Shown piece after piece: positions 18,599-28,477 of a stretch of 64,000 nucleotides of DNA. A program made the translations under genes and the position numbers. Position 1 is the stretch's first letter, and the number at the start of each line of letters is the position of its first letter. Origin of the DNA: Sphingobacteriales bacterium JAD_PAG50586_3 (GTDB lineage: Bacteria > Bacteroidota > Bacteroidia > CAMBQF01). The stretch spans positions 1,754,616 to 1,818,615 of the forward strand of contig CP096135.1 in assembly GCA_023213195.1 (NCBI GenBank), read 5' to 3'. The notes under the pieces were generated by a model. That model had not been told where the DNA came from. It saw only the letters and a program-made list of their open reading frames with translations, and did not search any database.

Positions 18599-21500
18599 AT
18601 GAAAACACGCTTACTCTTATTGCTTATTTTATTTACCGGCACTGCTCTTTTTGGTCAAAACCTGGTAATAAACCCCAGCTTTGAAAATACATCCAGCAAC
18701 TGCGGCAACTTTGGCGGCGAGGGCTTTGGCACCGACCTTTTAGATTGGGACAATGCCAACTCTAACGCTCCCGGCGACAGTTGCTCATCGCCCGATTTGT
18801 TCTCGGCATGTAACACCATACCAATTATTGGCGGCCCAAGCCCTACCAATATGCCCAACTCATTTTTAGGTTTTCAGCGCTCGCGCACAGGTACCCGCCA
18901 CGCCGGTATTATTACCTATGCACCGGGTATAGCTGCGGGCTGCTCTGCCGTGGGTAATGATAATTACCGTGAGTACATACAGGGCCACACAACCACACCG
19001 CTGGTTGCTGGGCAAACCTATTGCGTATCTATGTATGTAAGCCTTGGCGATAATGTGGTTTGGGCTACCAACAACATAGGCGTGCGTTTTACAAACACAC
19101 AATACCTGCGCGATGCTTGTGCTAATGGAAATAACTCGCTTATAAACCTTCCACCGCAACTTAACTATAGCTGCACCACACCTATTACCGATACCTCTAA
19201 CGCAAACTGGGTGCGCATACAGTGGGATTATGTAGCTGTAGGTGGCGAACGTTGGTTTACCATAGGTAACTTTTATAACAATAACAATACAACTGTAGGT
19301 TGCGCTAACAGCGGCGCCAGCATCAACCCCTATGCTTATTATTATATTGATGATGTTAGCATAACCCCTAACACCTGCTGTGCGGCAAGCATAGCACCTG
19401 TTACACCAAAATGCCCAACCGATGCTGCTTTTAACCTTACCGCGGTTGCGCCATTGGGTGTAAACTGTAACCCAACGGTTACCGGCACATGGAGCGGCCC
19501 CGGAATTACCAATGCCAATTTAGGCACGTTTAACCCTGCTACTGCGGGCGTGGGTACCCATACTATCACCTACACACTAGCGTGCGGGCAAACAGCCACT
19601 ACAACCATTATAGTAAACAATTGCGCTGCCTTGGTTTTATGTATGGAGCCTAACGGCAATATTACTGTAACCGGTGGCACAGGCCCTTACCAATGGCAGA
19701 CTCAATCTACCCAGCAAGATTGTAGCGGCTGCCCCTTTGGGCAGTGCTTTCCACCAATATGCACAGGCACAACTGTAACCGTATGGACAAACTTTGCTAA
19801 CGGTGCAACAGCTACCCCTCCGGGTACATTCCCTTTCCGTGTTTTAGATAATGCTGGCAACAGCAATGTTATATCTACCCTTACCGGCATACCAAGTTGC
19901 CAATGTGTGCTATCACTTTCTACCAACAGCACAGCCGCTACCTGTGGCGGTTCTAATGGTACAGCATCGGTATCAGTAACGCAGGGTACAGGCCCTTATA
20001 CCTATGTGTGGAGCAATGGTGGTACAGGCCAGTCTATAACAAACGTACCGGGCGGTACATATACTGTTACGGTAACCGGCGGTGGTTGTTCATCTACTAC
20101 TACAGTAAACGTAAATACCACACCTGCCGTAACAGCTACACCATCATCAACACCAACAACCTGCGGCAATGCTAATGGCGGCGCATCAGTAGTGGCAGCG
20201 GGTGGCAATGGCACCTATACTTACCTGTGGAGCAATAACGCTTCAGGCCCTTCTATAAGCAATGTTGCCGCAGGCCAATACACGGTAACAATTACCAGCA
20301 ATGGTTGCACCACTACACAAACCATATTGGTAGCGGCTAGCAGTCCGGTAACGTTAAACTCTCTGCAACAAAACACCAATTGTGGCTTGGCTAATGGCAC
20401 AGCAACTGTTAACGTAACTGCGGGTACCGGCCCGTTTACTTATGCATGGAGCAATGGCGGCTAGGGGCAATCTATAAGCAACCTTGCCGCGGGTACTTAC
20501 ACAGTAACCGTAACGGGCGCAGGCAATTGCACCGCTACATCATCATTTACCATATTACCGTCAACAGGAATAACACTTGTACCATCATCAACCAATGCAA
20601 ACTGCAACCAGGCCGATGGTACTGCAAGCGTAGCGGCAAGCGGCGCAAGCGGCAGCTACACCTACCTGTGGAGCAATAACCAATCGGGCAGCAGCATACA
20701 AAACCTGGCTACAGGTACCTATACCGTTACTGTTAATGATGGGCAAGGTTGTTCTGCAACATCATCGGTTACAGTTGGTCAAAACACGTCTATGACAGCA
20801 TCTGTTACCGGCACCGGTATAACCTGTACCAGTCCAAACTCTGGCACGGTAGATTTAACCGTAGGCGGCGGCACACCAAGCTATACATACCTTTGGAGTA
20901 ACAACGCTATAACGCAAGATCTTAGCGGTGTTACAGCGGGTACCTATACAGTTACCATTACAGACGATGCCGGTTGTATTATAACCCAAACGTATGAAAT
21001 AGAAGCACCGGAGGTACCAACGGCAAGTGTTGTTGTTACCAATGAAACCTGTAAAGAAGCCGGCGATGGAGAAATAGATTTAACCGTAACCGGTGGCACA
21101 GGCCCATATAGTTTCTTGTGGAGCAACAATGCTATAACTGAAGATATTGACGACCTTGACGATGGTACGTATACCGTTACCGTAACCGATGCTAATGGTT
21201 GTGTAACAACACAAACAGGAACGGTTATAGCAGGCGATGATTTCCCAATAACAATTAGCGTTTCTAACGGTGTGCTAACAGCCACTACAGCGCCTAACTA
21301 CCAATGGTATTTTAATGGCGATATTATTATTGGTGCCAATGGCCAAACATACAATGCAACACAGCCTGGGTCGTACTACGTAACAACATCGGTAGGGCCG
21401 TGTAAATTTGGTTCTAATATTATTGTTATTACCGGAGTAGAAGAGGCCAGCAACTTTGCCAACATCAACGTATTCCCTAACCCGGCAAGCGATAATATTA

Positions 21501-21709
21501 CCATTACCGTTAACCTTGTAACACCACAAAAAGTAGTAGTTGATTTGGTTGATGTGTTAGGCCGCAAAATAAGCCAGACAACCAACGGCAACAAAGCCAA
21601 TACGTACCAATTTAATATGTCGGTAAAAGAGTTAAGCCAAGGCATGTATTTCTTAACCGTAACAACAGAAAACGAGAGCAAATCGGTTAAGGTAATTGTA
21701 GGGAATTAG
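18599..21709 (+). CDS. SprB-repeat surface protein with T9SS type A sorting domain; internal TAG
   Basis: Secreted protein of about 1,036 residues. A signal peptide (KTRLLLLLILFTGTALFGQ) leads to an N-terminal Cys-rich domain (NLVINPSFENTSS..., about 20-260) that looks like a carbohydrate-binding fold, a linker, then six SprB-type repeats, each with a Cys near its start, ending near WSNN/WSNGG and GTYTVTV. The last 75 residues (NINVFPNPASDNITITV ... GMYFLTVTTE) are a T9SS type A sorting domain. The frame contains a single TAG at 20462-20464, inside repeat 3 where other repeats read WSNGGTGQS; the same frame is open on both sides. This is probably a CAG-to-TAG error or a recent mutation. Confidence 0.85.
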
Positions 21710-21743
21710 TAATGAAAAATTAAAAACGATAAATGATAAATTA

Positions 21744-21785
21744 AAGCCTCGCAGTCCCGAAGAATCGGGATGCGGGGCTTTTTTG
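21744..21785 (+). terminator. Intrinsic terminator after the SprB-repeat gene
   Basis: Long hairpin: AAGCCTCGCA pairs with TGCGGGGCTT around an inner TCCCGA/TCGGGA stem with an AGAA loop, followed by a T-run. Confidence 0.85.
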
Positions 21786-21836
21786 TTTGCTGTAAATGAA
21801 TCCCCTGTTTATCTTTAGAAAGTTAAAATTTAAATT

Positions 21837-22862
21837 ATGGTCAAAGTATTAATAGATACTTGCGTTTGGTTAGACATTGCCAAAACATCTAAAGGTGAGA
21901 AGATATTAGATTTACTTCAAGAATTTATTAAAAGAAATGAAGTTAGCTTAATTCTTCCGGAAATAATAATTGATGAATTTGATAGAAATAAAGAACGTGT
22001 AATAACTGAGGCAGGTAAAAGCTTGTCAAGCCATTTCAAAAAAGTTAAAGAAATGGTCGTAGAGCACGCAGATAAGCAATTAAAAGAGAGTATTCTAGTG
22101 CAATTAGAAAATATTGACAAAAAAATTCCCACTTTAGGAGAAAACGCTTTTAATTCAATTCAACGCATTGATGATATGATAAAGGCTGCGGAGATTATAA
22201 CAATTTCTAATGATATTAAACTTAGGGCAACTCAAAGGGCTATTGATAAAAAAGCTCCGTTTCATCTGGCAAAAAACAGTATCGGAGATGCGATTATTAT
22301 AGAAGCTTACAATGAATATAAAATCCAAAATGCAGCACAAGAATTCAATCTTATTTTTGTGACATACAATACAAGTGACTTTAGCCTGCGAAATGGTAAT
22401 CAGAAATACCCTCATAAGGATTTGTCGGATATTTTTAACAGCTCGAAATCACAATATTTTATTAGCCTTCCTGAGGCTTTGAACTCCATTAATCCAGACT
22501 TAATGGAAGAAATTGATTTTGAAAACGATTGGAATTTTGAATTTCGCAGCTTTTCTGAAATTTTAGAAATTGAAAAAGAACTTGAACAAAAAATATGGTA
22601 TAACAGACACAAATTCCGTGAACATTTAATTGAAAATGGAAAGATTAAATTGATTGATAGAAAAGATTTTGATATTAAAACGTCTCAAAATACAATAGTA
22701 AAAGATATTTGGAGAGGTGCATTAAAGGCAGCAAAAAAAGTTGAAAAAAAATACGGGGTTAAAAATTTGCAATATGATGATTTCGAATGGGGAATGATCA
22801 ATGGAAAGTTGTCTGCTTTAAGATGGGTAATTGGTGATGAATGGGATAATTTAGATACGTAA
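21837..22862 (+). CDS. PIN-domain protein (DUF4935-like), putative ribonuclease
   Basis: 341 residues. The N-terminal half is a PIN-like nuclease domain with acidic residues in the usual order: VLIDTCVWLD (Asp 7), EIIIDEFDR, NSIGDAIIIEAY and IFVTYNTSDFS. The C-terminal half is charged and helical with no recognised motif. Domains annotated DUF4935 have this arrangement. It is not beside an obvious antitoxin, so I do not call it a VapC toxin. Codon use is more AT-rich than in the flanking genes, which may point to transfer. The target RNA is unknown. Confidence 0.75.
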   Translation: MVKVLIDTCVWLDIAKTSKGEKILDLLQEFIKRNEVSLILPEIIIDEFDRNKERVITEAGKSLSSHFKKVKEMVVEHADKQLKESILVQLENIDKKIPTLGENAFNSIQRIDDMIKAAEIITISNDIKLRATQRAIDKKAPFHLAKNSIGDAIIIEAYNEYKIQNAAQEFNLIFVTYNTSDFSLRNGNQKYPHKDLSDIFNSSKSQYFISLPEALNSINPDLMEEIDFENDWNFEFRSFSEILEIEKELEQKIWYNRHKFREHLIENGKIKLIDRKDFDIKTSQNTIVKDIWRGALKAAKKVEKKYGVKNLQYDDFEWGMINGKLSALRWVIGDEWDNLDT

Positions 22863-22984
22863 AAACACTAAAGTTAGGGAGCGTTAATTTAACGGTGAGA
22901 GTCCCGCCTGCGCGGGAATGAGGAACACCTTTATTGGTTTCAAGAGGGGTCTTCAAAAACAGAACCCGGTCAAAGACACCTTTT

Positions 22985-23485
22985 TTATTTACTTTTTTCA
23001 AACGATTTTGCATCTAGCATTATATAAAAATCAGTGTAAATTTTATCTGTTTCTTTTTTAAATGCAAAGCCTATTAATTTATGCAATACAAAAATAAAAA
23101 ATGCATAAAAAATAAGCATGCTTAATACAAGCCCTACACCTTTTAAATCTCTTATTAGTACAATAGCTATTAAACATTGTAATGCCATTAAACCAACAAA
23201 TAATCCGGCAAATGCTTGAATAAATTGTGTTAGTGTTATGTTCAACGTTACAGTTGATTCTGCGCCATTTTCTGAAACACTACCCCAAATTGTGGGTAAA
23301 ACGGATGTTGCGCTTGTATTAACTTGCTTCAACAAAAATGTATTGCCTGCTATTGTTCCCTTAAATCTATCGGTATGGGTTTGGTGCAAATACTTGGGAG
23401 TAATTTCCTTTTTAATACGCTCCAATACTTCGTCTTTAGATAGTTTGGTTTTATAGGTAATAGTTTCTGCGGGAAAATATTTCAT
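22985..23485 (-). CDS. Membrane protein of unknown function, paralogue of its neighbour
   Basis: 166 residues that I do not recognise. The start KYFPAETITYKTKLSKDEVLERIKKEI matches the start of the upstream gene (KLLPAQEIIYKTNLTEEEAIERI), and both continue with a beta-rich section and two hydrophobic helices (here about 88-107 and 115-137). It sits seven bases after its paralogue on the same strand, a tandem duplication that has diverged strongly. The N-terminal region is likely cytoplasmic. Confidence 0.7.
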   Translation of the reverse strand: MKYFPAETITYKTKLSKDEVLERIKKEITPKYLHQTHTDRFKGTIAGNTFLLKQVNTSATSVLPTIWGSVSENGAESTVTLNITLTQFIQAFAGLFVGLMALQCLIAIVLIRDLKGVGLVLSMLIFYAFFIFVLHKLIGFAFKKETDKIYTDFYIMLDAKSFEKSK

Positions 23486-23492
23486 TAAAAAA

Positions 23493-24002
23493 TTAATTTG
23501 TTTGTGATACTATTTCTGCTTCAAAAATTTTCTTCAAATCAATACGTGCTGTAGTTGCTTCGTAGTTAAAGCCTACATGCGATATTAGCATTGCAAAGCC
23601 AATAAAAAGAAAAGGGATAAAAACTCCGAGACTAAATTCTCCGCCTGCCAAAATTGCCACCAGCCATGTAATGAACACAGCCGAGGGGATGCTTATATAA
23701 ATTAGTAAGAAAGTATTTACAAAACTGTGCATTTGCATGCTAACATTAACTACTGTGCCTGTTGGCTCTTCTTTAATAGTTCCGGTTATTTGAGGTAGAA
23801 AAGAGTTGCGGTAGCCTATTTTTCGCTGTATTTTAAACACAGGCCCGTAGATATCGCCACTATATTTTCTTTTAACCATGTTAGCAGGTAGTCTGTACTC
23901 TAAAGAGCGGGTAGGAATCACCGCCAGGGTTATACGTTCTATTGCCTCTTCTTCTGTAAGATTAGTTTTATAAATAATTTCTTGTGCCGGCAGAAGTTTC
24001 AT
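23493..24002 (-). CDS. Membrane protein of unknown function, first of a tandem pair
   Basis: 169 residues: a KLLPAQEIIYKTNL amino end, a beta-rich middle (RKYSGDIYGPVFKIQRKIGYRNS), and two helices (about 93-113 and 120-140). Paralogous to 22985-23485. No function can be assigned. It follows the prfA terminator, so it probably has its own promoter in 24003-24012 or reads through from prfA. Confidence 0.7.
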   Translation of the reverse strand: MKLLPAQEIIYKTNLTEEEAIERITLAVIPTRSLEYRLPANMVKRKYSGDIYGPVFKIQRKIGYRNSFLPQITGTIKEEPTGTVVNVSMQMHSFVNTFLLIYISIPSAVFITWLVAILAGGEFSLGVFIPFLFIGFAMLISHVGFNYEATTARIDLKKIFEAEIVSQTN

Positions 24003-24012
24003 TAGTGTAAAT

Positions 24013-24051
24013 ATATAAAAACAAAACCCCTCCGCTTCAGGCGGAAGGGTT
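24013..24051 (-). terminator. Intrinsic terminator of prfA
   Basis: On the minus strand AACCCTTCCGC pairs with GCGGAGGGGTT (one G-T pair) and is followed by a T-rich tract. A second small hairpin (CCCGAATCAAGTTCGGG, 24068-24085) lies just before it. Confidence 0.8.
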
Positions 24052-24097
24052 CATGATATTATTAGATCCCGAATCAAGTTCGGGATGACAGTTAGGG

Positions 24098-25177
24098 TTA
24101 TGCATCCTCGCCCACACCTTCTTTCAGGCGTTCGGCGTTTTCAGCTACAGCAAGGGCATCAATAACCTCGCGTATGTCGCCATCCATAAACACAGGCAGG
24201 TTATGGTTGCTCCAGCCAATGCGGTGGTCGGTAACGCGGCTTTGAGCGTAGTTATAAGTGCGGATTTTGGCAGAACGGTCGCCGGTAGAAACCATAGTCT
24301 TCCGTTTCTTGCTCATTTCCTCGTTACGCTTGGCAAGTTCCATTTCGTATATACGAGAGCGTAATACCTTCATGGCCTTTTCGGCGTTTTTCAACTGCGA
24401 TTTCTCGTCCTGGCACGATACTACAATACCCGTTGGTATATGCGTTAAACGCACCGCAGAGTAAGTAGTATTTACCGACTGTCCACCGGGGCCCGATGAG
24501 CAGAATAAATCTTTACGCACATCGTTAGCGTTTACCACCACGTCAAACTCTTCAGCCTCGGGCAGCACAATAACGGTAGCAGCAGAGGTATGTACACGGC
24601 CTTGGGTTTCGGTCTCAGGCACACGTTGTACACGGTGTACGCCGCTCTCAAACTTTAGTATACCGTAAGCACCATCGCCCATTACGTTAAAAATAACCTC
24701 TTTATATCCACCCGATGAGCCATCGGTATGGTCAACCAGTTCAATTTTCCAGCCTTCGCGTTCGCAAAAGCGGGTATACATGCGGTAAAGGTCTCCGGCA
24801 AAAATACCTGCCTCGTCGCCACCGGTACCCGCGCGCACTTCCACAATAGCGTTTTTAGCGTCTTCAGGCTCTTTAGGTATCAATAGCACCTTCATTTCCT
24901 CTTCCAGCTTTTGGAATTCCTGGGTCAGTTCGTCCAGTTCCACTTTGGCCATCTCGCGCATTTCGGGGTCCTTTTCCGTAGCCAAAACCTGTTTAGCGTA
25001 GTCAAGGTTGTCAAACACGTTTTTATAAATATGGTACGCGTCAACAATGGTTTTAAGGTCTTTATATTCTTTGTTAAGCTGGGCAAAACGCTTCATATCG
25101 CTCATTGCCTCGGGCTGAGACAACATCACTTCAACATCTTGCCAACGTTTCTTAATAGCTTCTAACTTATCTAACAT
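24098..25177 (-). CDS. prfA: Peptide chain release factor 1
   Basis: Class I release factor recognising UAA and UAG and triggering peptidyl-tRNA hydrolysis. The 359-residue product (start ATG 25177) has the normal length, beginning [18 protein letters not shown]. It contains [13 protein letters not shown], the GGQ catalytic motif in [24 protein letters not shown] (about residue 230), and a C-terminal region with [14 protein letters not shown]. The longer reading frame upstream of 25177 lies across a promoter element and is not likely translated. Transcribed alone, ending at the hairpin 47 bases downstream. Confidence 0.97.
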   Translation of the reverse strand: MLDKLEAIKKRWQDVEVMLSQPEAMSDMKRFAQLNKEYKDLKTIVDAYHIYKNVFDNLDYAKQVLATEKDPEMREMAKVELDELTQEFQKLEEEMKVLLIPKEPEDAKNAIVEVRAGTGGDEAGIFAGDLYRMYTRFCEREGWKIELVDHTDGSSGGYKEVIFNVMGDGAYGILKFESGVHRVQRVPETETQGRVHTSAATVIVLPEAEEFDVVVNANDVRKDLFCSSGPGGQSVNTTYSAVRLTHIPTGIVVSCQDEKSQLKNAEKAMKVLRSRIYEMELAKRNEEMSKKRKTMVSTGDRSAKIRTYNYAQSRVTDHRIGWSNHNLPVFMDGDIREVIDALAVAENAERLKEGVGEDA

Positions 25178-25193
25178 TATACTAAATTTTGTG

Positions 25194-25201
25194 CAAAGAT
25201 A
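25194..25201 (-). promoter_or_regulatory. TAnnTTTG (-7) element of prfA
   Basis: Minus strand TATCTTTG, ending 17 bases before the start codon. It supports ATG 25177 as the start. No clear -33 TTG. Confidence 0.5.
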
Positions 25202-25294
25202 GCAAATTAGGGGATAGGGTGTAGGGATGGGGTATAGCATGTTTTTAGGGGCATTTTGCATTATGAATTCTGCATTATGAATTATCTTTACCCC

Positions 25295-25777
25295 ATGGCA
25301 AAAACACCCAGCAAATTCACCACTAAAAAGCCGTGGGCCGAAAAGATGAAACACCCTGCCAAGCCTGTTGTAGAGGTGCTTAACGAACAAAAAGGCCCAA
25401 TTTACCCCACAGGCCGTATGCTTATTGCAACCCCTATGGTTATTGATGAAATTGTGAAAACCATACCCAAGGGTGAGCTTATGACATCAGCCAAGTTGCG
25501 TAGTATTTTGGCTGATAAGTTTGATGCTGATTACGCCTGCCCTATGACAACAGGCATTTTTCTGCGCATAGCCGCTGAATATGCCAACGAGCAAATGAAC
25601 AACGGCATTAAAAACGTTACCCCTTTTTGGCGCGTTATCCGCGATGATGGGTCGCTGATAGACAAACTGCCCGGCGGTATTAACCACCAGGCAGAGTTGC
25701 TTGCCAAAGAAGGCTTTACTTTTATCCCCAAAGGCAAAAATAACCTTAGGGTAAAGGGTTTTGAAAATTATATTTAA
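25295..25777 (+). CDS. MGMT-like (alkyltransferase fold) protein lacking the PCHR motif
   Basis: About 160 residues. The C-terminal half, [33 protein letters not shown], parallels the active-site region of O6-alkylguanine-DNA alkyltransferases, PCHRVI..DGSLGGF..G...K..LL..EG, but the catalytic Cys position is replaced (PFWR instead of PCHR). A Lys-rich N-terminus precedes it. Either an alkyltransferase-like DNA-binding protein without transferase activity, or a separate family sharing the fold. ATG 25295 is chosen because the upstream codons overlap repetitive AT-rich sequence. Confidence 0.5.
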   Translation: MAKTPSKFTTKKPWAEKMKHPAKPVVEVLNEQKGPIYPTGRMLIATPMVIDEIVKTIPKGELMTSAKLRSILADKFDADYACPMTTGIFLRIAAEYANEQMNNGIKNVTPFWRVIRDDGSLIDKLPGGINHQAELLAKEGFTFIPKGKNNLRVKGFENYI

Positions 25778-25787
25778 CCGGCTGAGT

Positions 25788-25868
25788 TAATCCCCCTCTA
25801 AGAGGGGGTGCCCGTAGGGTGGGGAGTTTTAGCGTGAAGTCCCGATAGCTATCGGTTGGGAGGGGGCT
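25788..25868. repeat. Composite palindromic element
   Basis: CCCCCTCTAAGAGGGGG inverted box, then CCCGTAGGG, a CCGATAGCTATCGG palindrome and GGGAGGGGG. Lies between two convergent genes. Confidence 0.6.
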
Positions 25869-26163
25869 AATGTACTATATGCAACTTAGCAATAAGCTCA
25901 TCACTTGCATCATCGCTATATAAGCCATAGCCATTTACCAATGTTCCTTTTATCCCGTCTTTACTTTCCAGCGCATATAGCACAGATTGGTCGTCGGGGT
26001 CGGTCATGCCTTCAAAGCGGTAAACCTCTGTTACCTCAAAATCATCGGGCATAAGCACAAGGTCGCCACATTCAAGGCAATCGTTTTTCATGTTAAAGTC
26101 GAAGGTATAGCCGCGCGCTTTAAGGTCGGCCAAACCATCCACTAACGATTCGTATTTTATCAT
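25867..26163 (-). CDS. Small conserved protein of unknown function
   Basis: 98 residues, acidic, beginning IKYESLVDGLADLKARGYTFDF and containing YRFEGMTDPDDQSVLYALESKDGIKGTLVNGYG. Short proteins like this are frequent in Bacteroidota and are sometimes labelled phosphoribosylpyrophosphate synthetase, a name the sequence does not justify: there is no PRPP-binding motif. It lies four bases after dps on the same strand, so it is probably co-transcribed with it. Confidence 0.65.
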   Translation of the reverse strand: MIKYESLVDGLADLKARGYTFDFNMKNDCLECGDLVLMPDDFEVTEVYRFEGMTDPDDQSVLYALESKDGIKGTLVNGYGLYSDDASDELIAKLHIVH

Positions 26164-26167
26164 CTTT

Positions 26168-26668
26168 TTAGCGGTTTAGGTAGGCACTGTACATCCAAAC
26201 AAGTTTTTCCTGCTGGCTTACATAATCGCTCATAATAGAGTTTGTCCCTTCGTCGTTCGCCTCGTCAGATAGATCTAGCAATTCGCGCTCCTTGGTAATA
26301 ATTATTTTAAAGCTCTCCAGTATTTCTATAAGCGCTGCTTTACCGTCAGATACGTTTGTTTTTTCTTTTATCTTAGAGTTTTTAATATACTCGCTATAGC
26401 TATGTATTGGCGTGTGGCTAAGGGTTAAAATACGTTCGGCTATTTCATCAATTTTAATTGCGGCATCGTTATACAATTCTTCAAACTTAACGTGTAGTTC
26501 AAAAAACTTTTCGCCTTTAATATTCCAATGGTACCCGCGTACATTCATATAGAATATCTGATAATTTGTAAGTAAATCGTTAAGTCCGTCTGCCAACTGT
26601 TGGCATTTTTTAGCATCAAGGCCAATAACGTTAAGCGTTTTGGCGGCTTTTTCTGTTTTGTTTTTCAT
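26168..26668 (-). CDS. dps: Dps/ferritin-like DNA-protection protein
   Basis: Iron-storing, DNA-protecting dodecameric protein, 166 residues. The ferroxidase region is clear: YHWNIKGEKFFELHVKFEELYNDAAIKIDEIAERI, with the His, His, Asp and Glu positions used by Dps. It oxidises Fe(II) with hydrogen peroxide and so protects DNA. It is divergent from the MarR regulator at 26801, and the intergenic region contains an inverted repeat that could be a shared operator, in keeping with oxidative-stress control. Confidence 0.92.
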   Translation of the reverse strand: MKNKTEKAAKTLNVIGLDAKKCQQLADGLNDLLTNYQIFYMNVRGYHWNIKGEKFFELHVKFEELYNDAAIKIDEIAERILTLSHTPIHSYSEYIKNSKIKEKTNVSDGKAALIEILESFKIIITKERELLDLSDEANDEGTNSIMSDYVSQQEKLVWMYSAYLNR

Positions 26669-26733
26669 TTTGTGGTGTATTATTATTCTATAACAAAAAC
26701 GAATGTAAATGTTTCAAATATTCAAATTATTAT

Positions 26734-26756
26734 TTCAACTTTATTTTTTAGTTGAA
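26734..26756. promoter_or_regulatory. Inverted repeat between dps and marR
   Basis: TTCAACT, nine bases, AGTTGAA: a perfect 7-bp inverted pair in the divergent promoter region. A plausible MarR-family operator for autoregulation and dps control. Confidence 0.45.
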
Positions 26757-26800
26757 CCTACAATTAGTGTTTATACAGTAGTTGCAAAAATAACCTTTTT

Positions 26801-27256
26801 ATGAGGATTGAAGAGGAGTTAAAAACAAAAGCTTTTGTTAGCGAAAACCAAAAGGCGCAGCTTAACATAATGTTTACTGCCGGCTGGGTGCGCTGCGCCA
26901 TATCAGCAGCGCTTAAAAATTATGGAGTAACACCAGAGCAGTATAACGTGCTGCGCATACTGCGTGGCAGCCACCCCCAGGCTATTTGCTTAAAAGATAT
27001 TACCTGCCGCATGGTAGACAGAAATTCTAACACATCGCGAATTGTAGACAAGTTGGCAGACAAAGGTTGGGCGGTACGAGAAACATCGGCCAGCGACAGG
27101 CGCGAAGTACAAATAGCATTAACTGATAAAGGGAGCGACCTGCTTGCCCAGATAGAGAAGCAGTATGGCGCCGATAAAATGATGCACTCCAGTGGGTTAA
27201 GTAGTGCCGAAGCCGAAACCTTAAACCACCTTTTGGATAAATTAAGAAGTGCCTAA
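26801..27256 (+). CDS. MarR-family transcriptional regulator
   Basis: Winged-helix repressor of 151 residues. Helix-turn-helix core: YGVTPEQYNVLRILRGSHPQAICLKDITCRMVDRNSNTSRIVDKLADKGWAVRE, then the wing TSASDRREVQIALTDKG and a dimerisation helix at the end. Two Cys (CAIS near residue 32 and ICLKDITC near 66-73) could make it redox-sensitive, as in OhrR-like members, but this is inference. It lies between dps and the pirin operon, with palindromes on both sides. Confidence 0.9.
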   Translation: MRIEEELKTKAFVSENQKAQLNIMFTAGWVRCAISAALKNYGVTPEQYNVLRILRGSHPQAICLKDITCRMVDRNSNTSRIVDKLADKGWAVRETSASDRREVQIALTDKGSDLLAQIEKQYGADKMMHSSGLSSAEAETLNHLLDKLRSA

Positions 27257-27276
27257 CTTCTTTTTTGGCATAATTG

Positions 27277-27302
27277 TTGTTGCAACATTAATGTTGATAC
27301 AA
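27277..27302. promoter_or_regulatory. Candidate MarR operator upstream of pirin
   Basis: TTGTTGCAACAT, TA, ATGTTGATACAA: a 26-base imperfect palindrome with 10 of 12 arm positions paired, 53 bases before the pirin start. Size and symmetry suit a MarR dimer. Confidence 0.5.
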
Positions 27303-27354
27303 TGATTTTTAAACCTTTTTAATTTTAGCATTTTTACCATAAAAAGCAATTGTT

Positions 27355-28064
27355 ATGAAAACTAAATTTTTTAAAGCAGAAGAAAGGGGCCACGCCAACC
27401 ACGGATGGTTAGAGAGTTGGCACACCTTTAGCTTTGCCCAATACTACAACCCTGAACGCTCTCACTTTGGCGCATTGCGCGTATTAAACGACGATTATAT
27501 AGCCGCCGGTATGGGCTTTGGTACCCACCCGCACGATAATTTTGAGATTGTTACCATACCATTAGAAGGTGCGGTAGAACATAAAGACAGCATGGGCAAC
27601 CATGGCATTATTAAGCGTGGCGATGTGCAAATAATGAGCGCAGGCTCAGGTATTGCCCACTCTGAGTTTAACGCCAGTAAAGAGGAAGCTTTAAAACTGT
27701 TTCAGATATGGGTTTTCCCCAAAGAGCGCAACATTACCCCCGCTACGACCAAAAATCGTACCCGCTAGAGGGTCGCAAAAACAGCTGGCAGGTAGTAGTA
27801 TCGCCAAAAGACGAAGGTGCAGTTTGGATTAACCAGGATGCGTATTTTAACCTTGGACACTTTGATGCTAACAGCAATGTTGACTATAAAATGAACACTA
27901 ATGGCAATGGTGTGTTTTTGATGGTTGTTGAAGGTGAAGCCGAAGTTGATGGGCAAGTGCTTAGCAGGCGCGATGCTATTGGAATTTGGGATGCTGATAG
28001 CGTTACCATTAAAACCAATGCCGAAACCGAACTTTTAGCTATTGAAATACCCATGGCGGTTTAA
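27355..28064 (+). CDS. Pirin family protein, frameshifted
   Basis: Bicupin protein of about 236 residues. The N-terminal cupin has the metal-binding set: GFGTHPHDNFEIVTIPLEGAVEHKDSMGN and AGSGIAHSEFN. The C-terminal cupin follows in another frame from about 27742 (RYDQKSYPLEGRKNSWQVVVSPK). One missing C in the CCCCC run near 27741 explains the break. Related pirins bind Fe and some oxidise flavonoids such as quercetin; which applies here is unknown. First gene of a run with OsmC, a CDGSH protein and an FMN reductase. Confidence 0.88.
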
Positions 28065-28075
28065 ATAAATAAAAT

Positions 28076-28468
28076 ATGGTATTAGCTACAGCTGCGGCAA
28101 GTATAGCCCGCGATAAATACAAAACTACACTAACGGCACGCAACCACACCGGTATTGCCGATGAGCCTGCCGAGGATAATGGTAGCGACTTAGGGCCTGT
28201 TCCGCACGAGCTTTTGTTAGAGGCACTGGGTGCATGCACTGCTATAACCCTGCGTATGTATGCCGACAGGAAAGAATGGCCTTTAGAGGCAGTAGATGTT
28301 GAGTTGGATATAAGTAAGGACGGTGCTAATACCACTATAAACCGCCGCATTAATATTACAGGCCCAATGCTAACTACAGAGCAACATAGCCGCCTTATAG
28401 AAGTTGCTAATGCATGCCCAATACACCGCATACTTACCGGCCCAATAAAAATTAATACAATAGAATAA
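28076..28468 (+). CDS. OsmC/Ohr-family peroxiredoxin-like protein
   Basis: 130 residues. Two conserved cysteines, one in LLEALGACTAITLRMYA (about 57) and one in NACPIHRIL, are the redox pair that reduces organic hydroperoxides in this family. It begins 11 bases after pirin and is followed by the CDGSH gene after nine bases, so it belongs to the same operon. Confidence 0.9.
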   Translation: MVLATAAASIARDKYKTTLTARNHTGIADEPAEDNGSDLGPVPHELLLEALGACTAITLRMYADRKEWPLEAVDVELDISKDGANTTINRRINITGPMLTTEQHSRLIEVANACPIHRILTGPIKINTIE

Positions 28469-28477
28469 AAACCTATA

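Noticed and set aside
20462..20464. Programmed stop read-through or recoding
   Set aside because: The other lone stop in the window is TAA (56708), there is no shared context or structure, and the window has many other sequence errors.
20446..20679. 77-codon frame starting at the SprB break
   Set aside because: It is out of frame with the SprB repeats, whose own frame is open again after the TAG.
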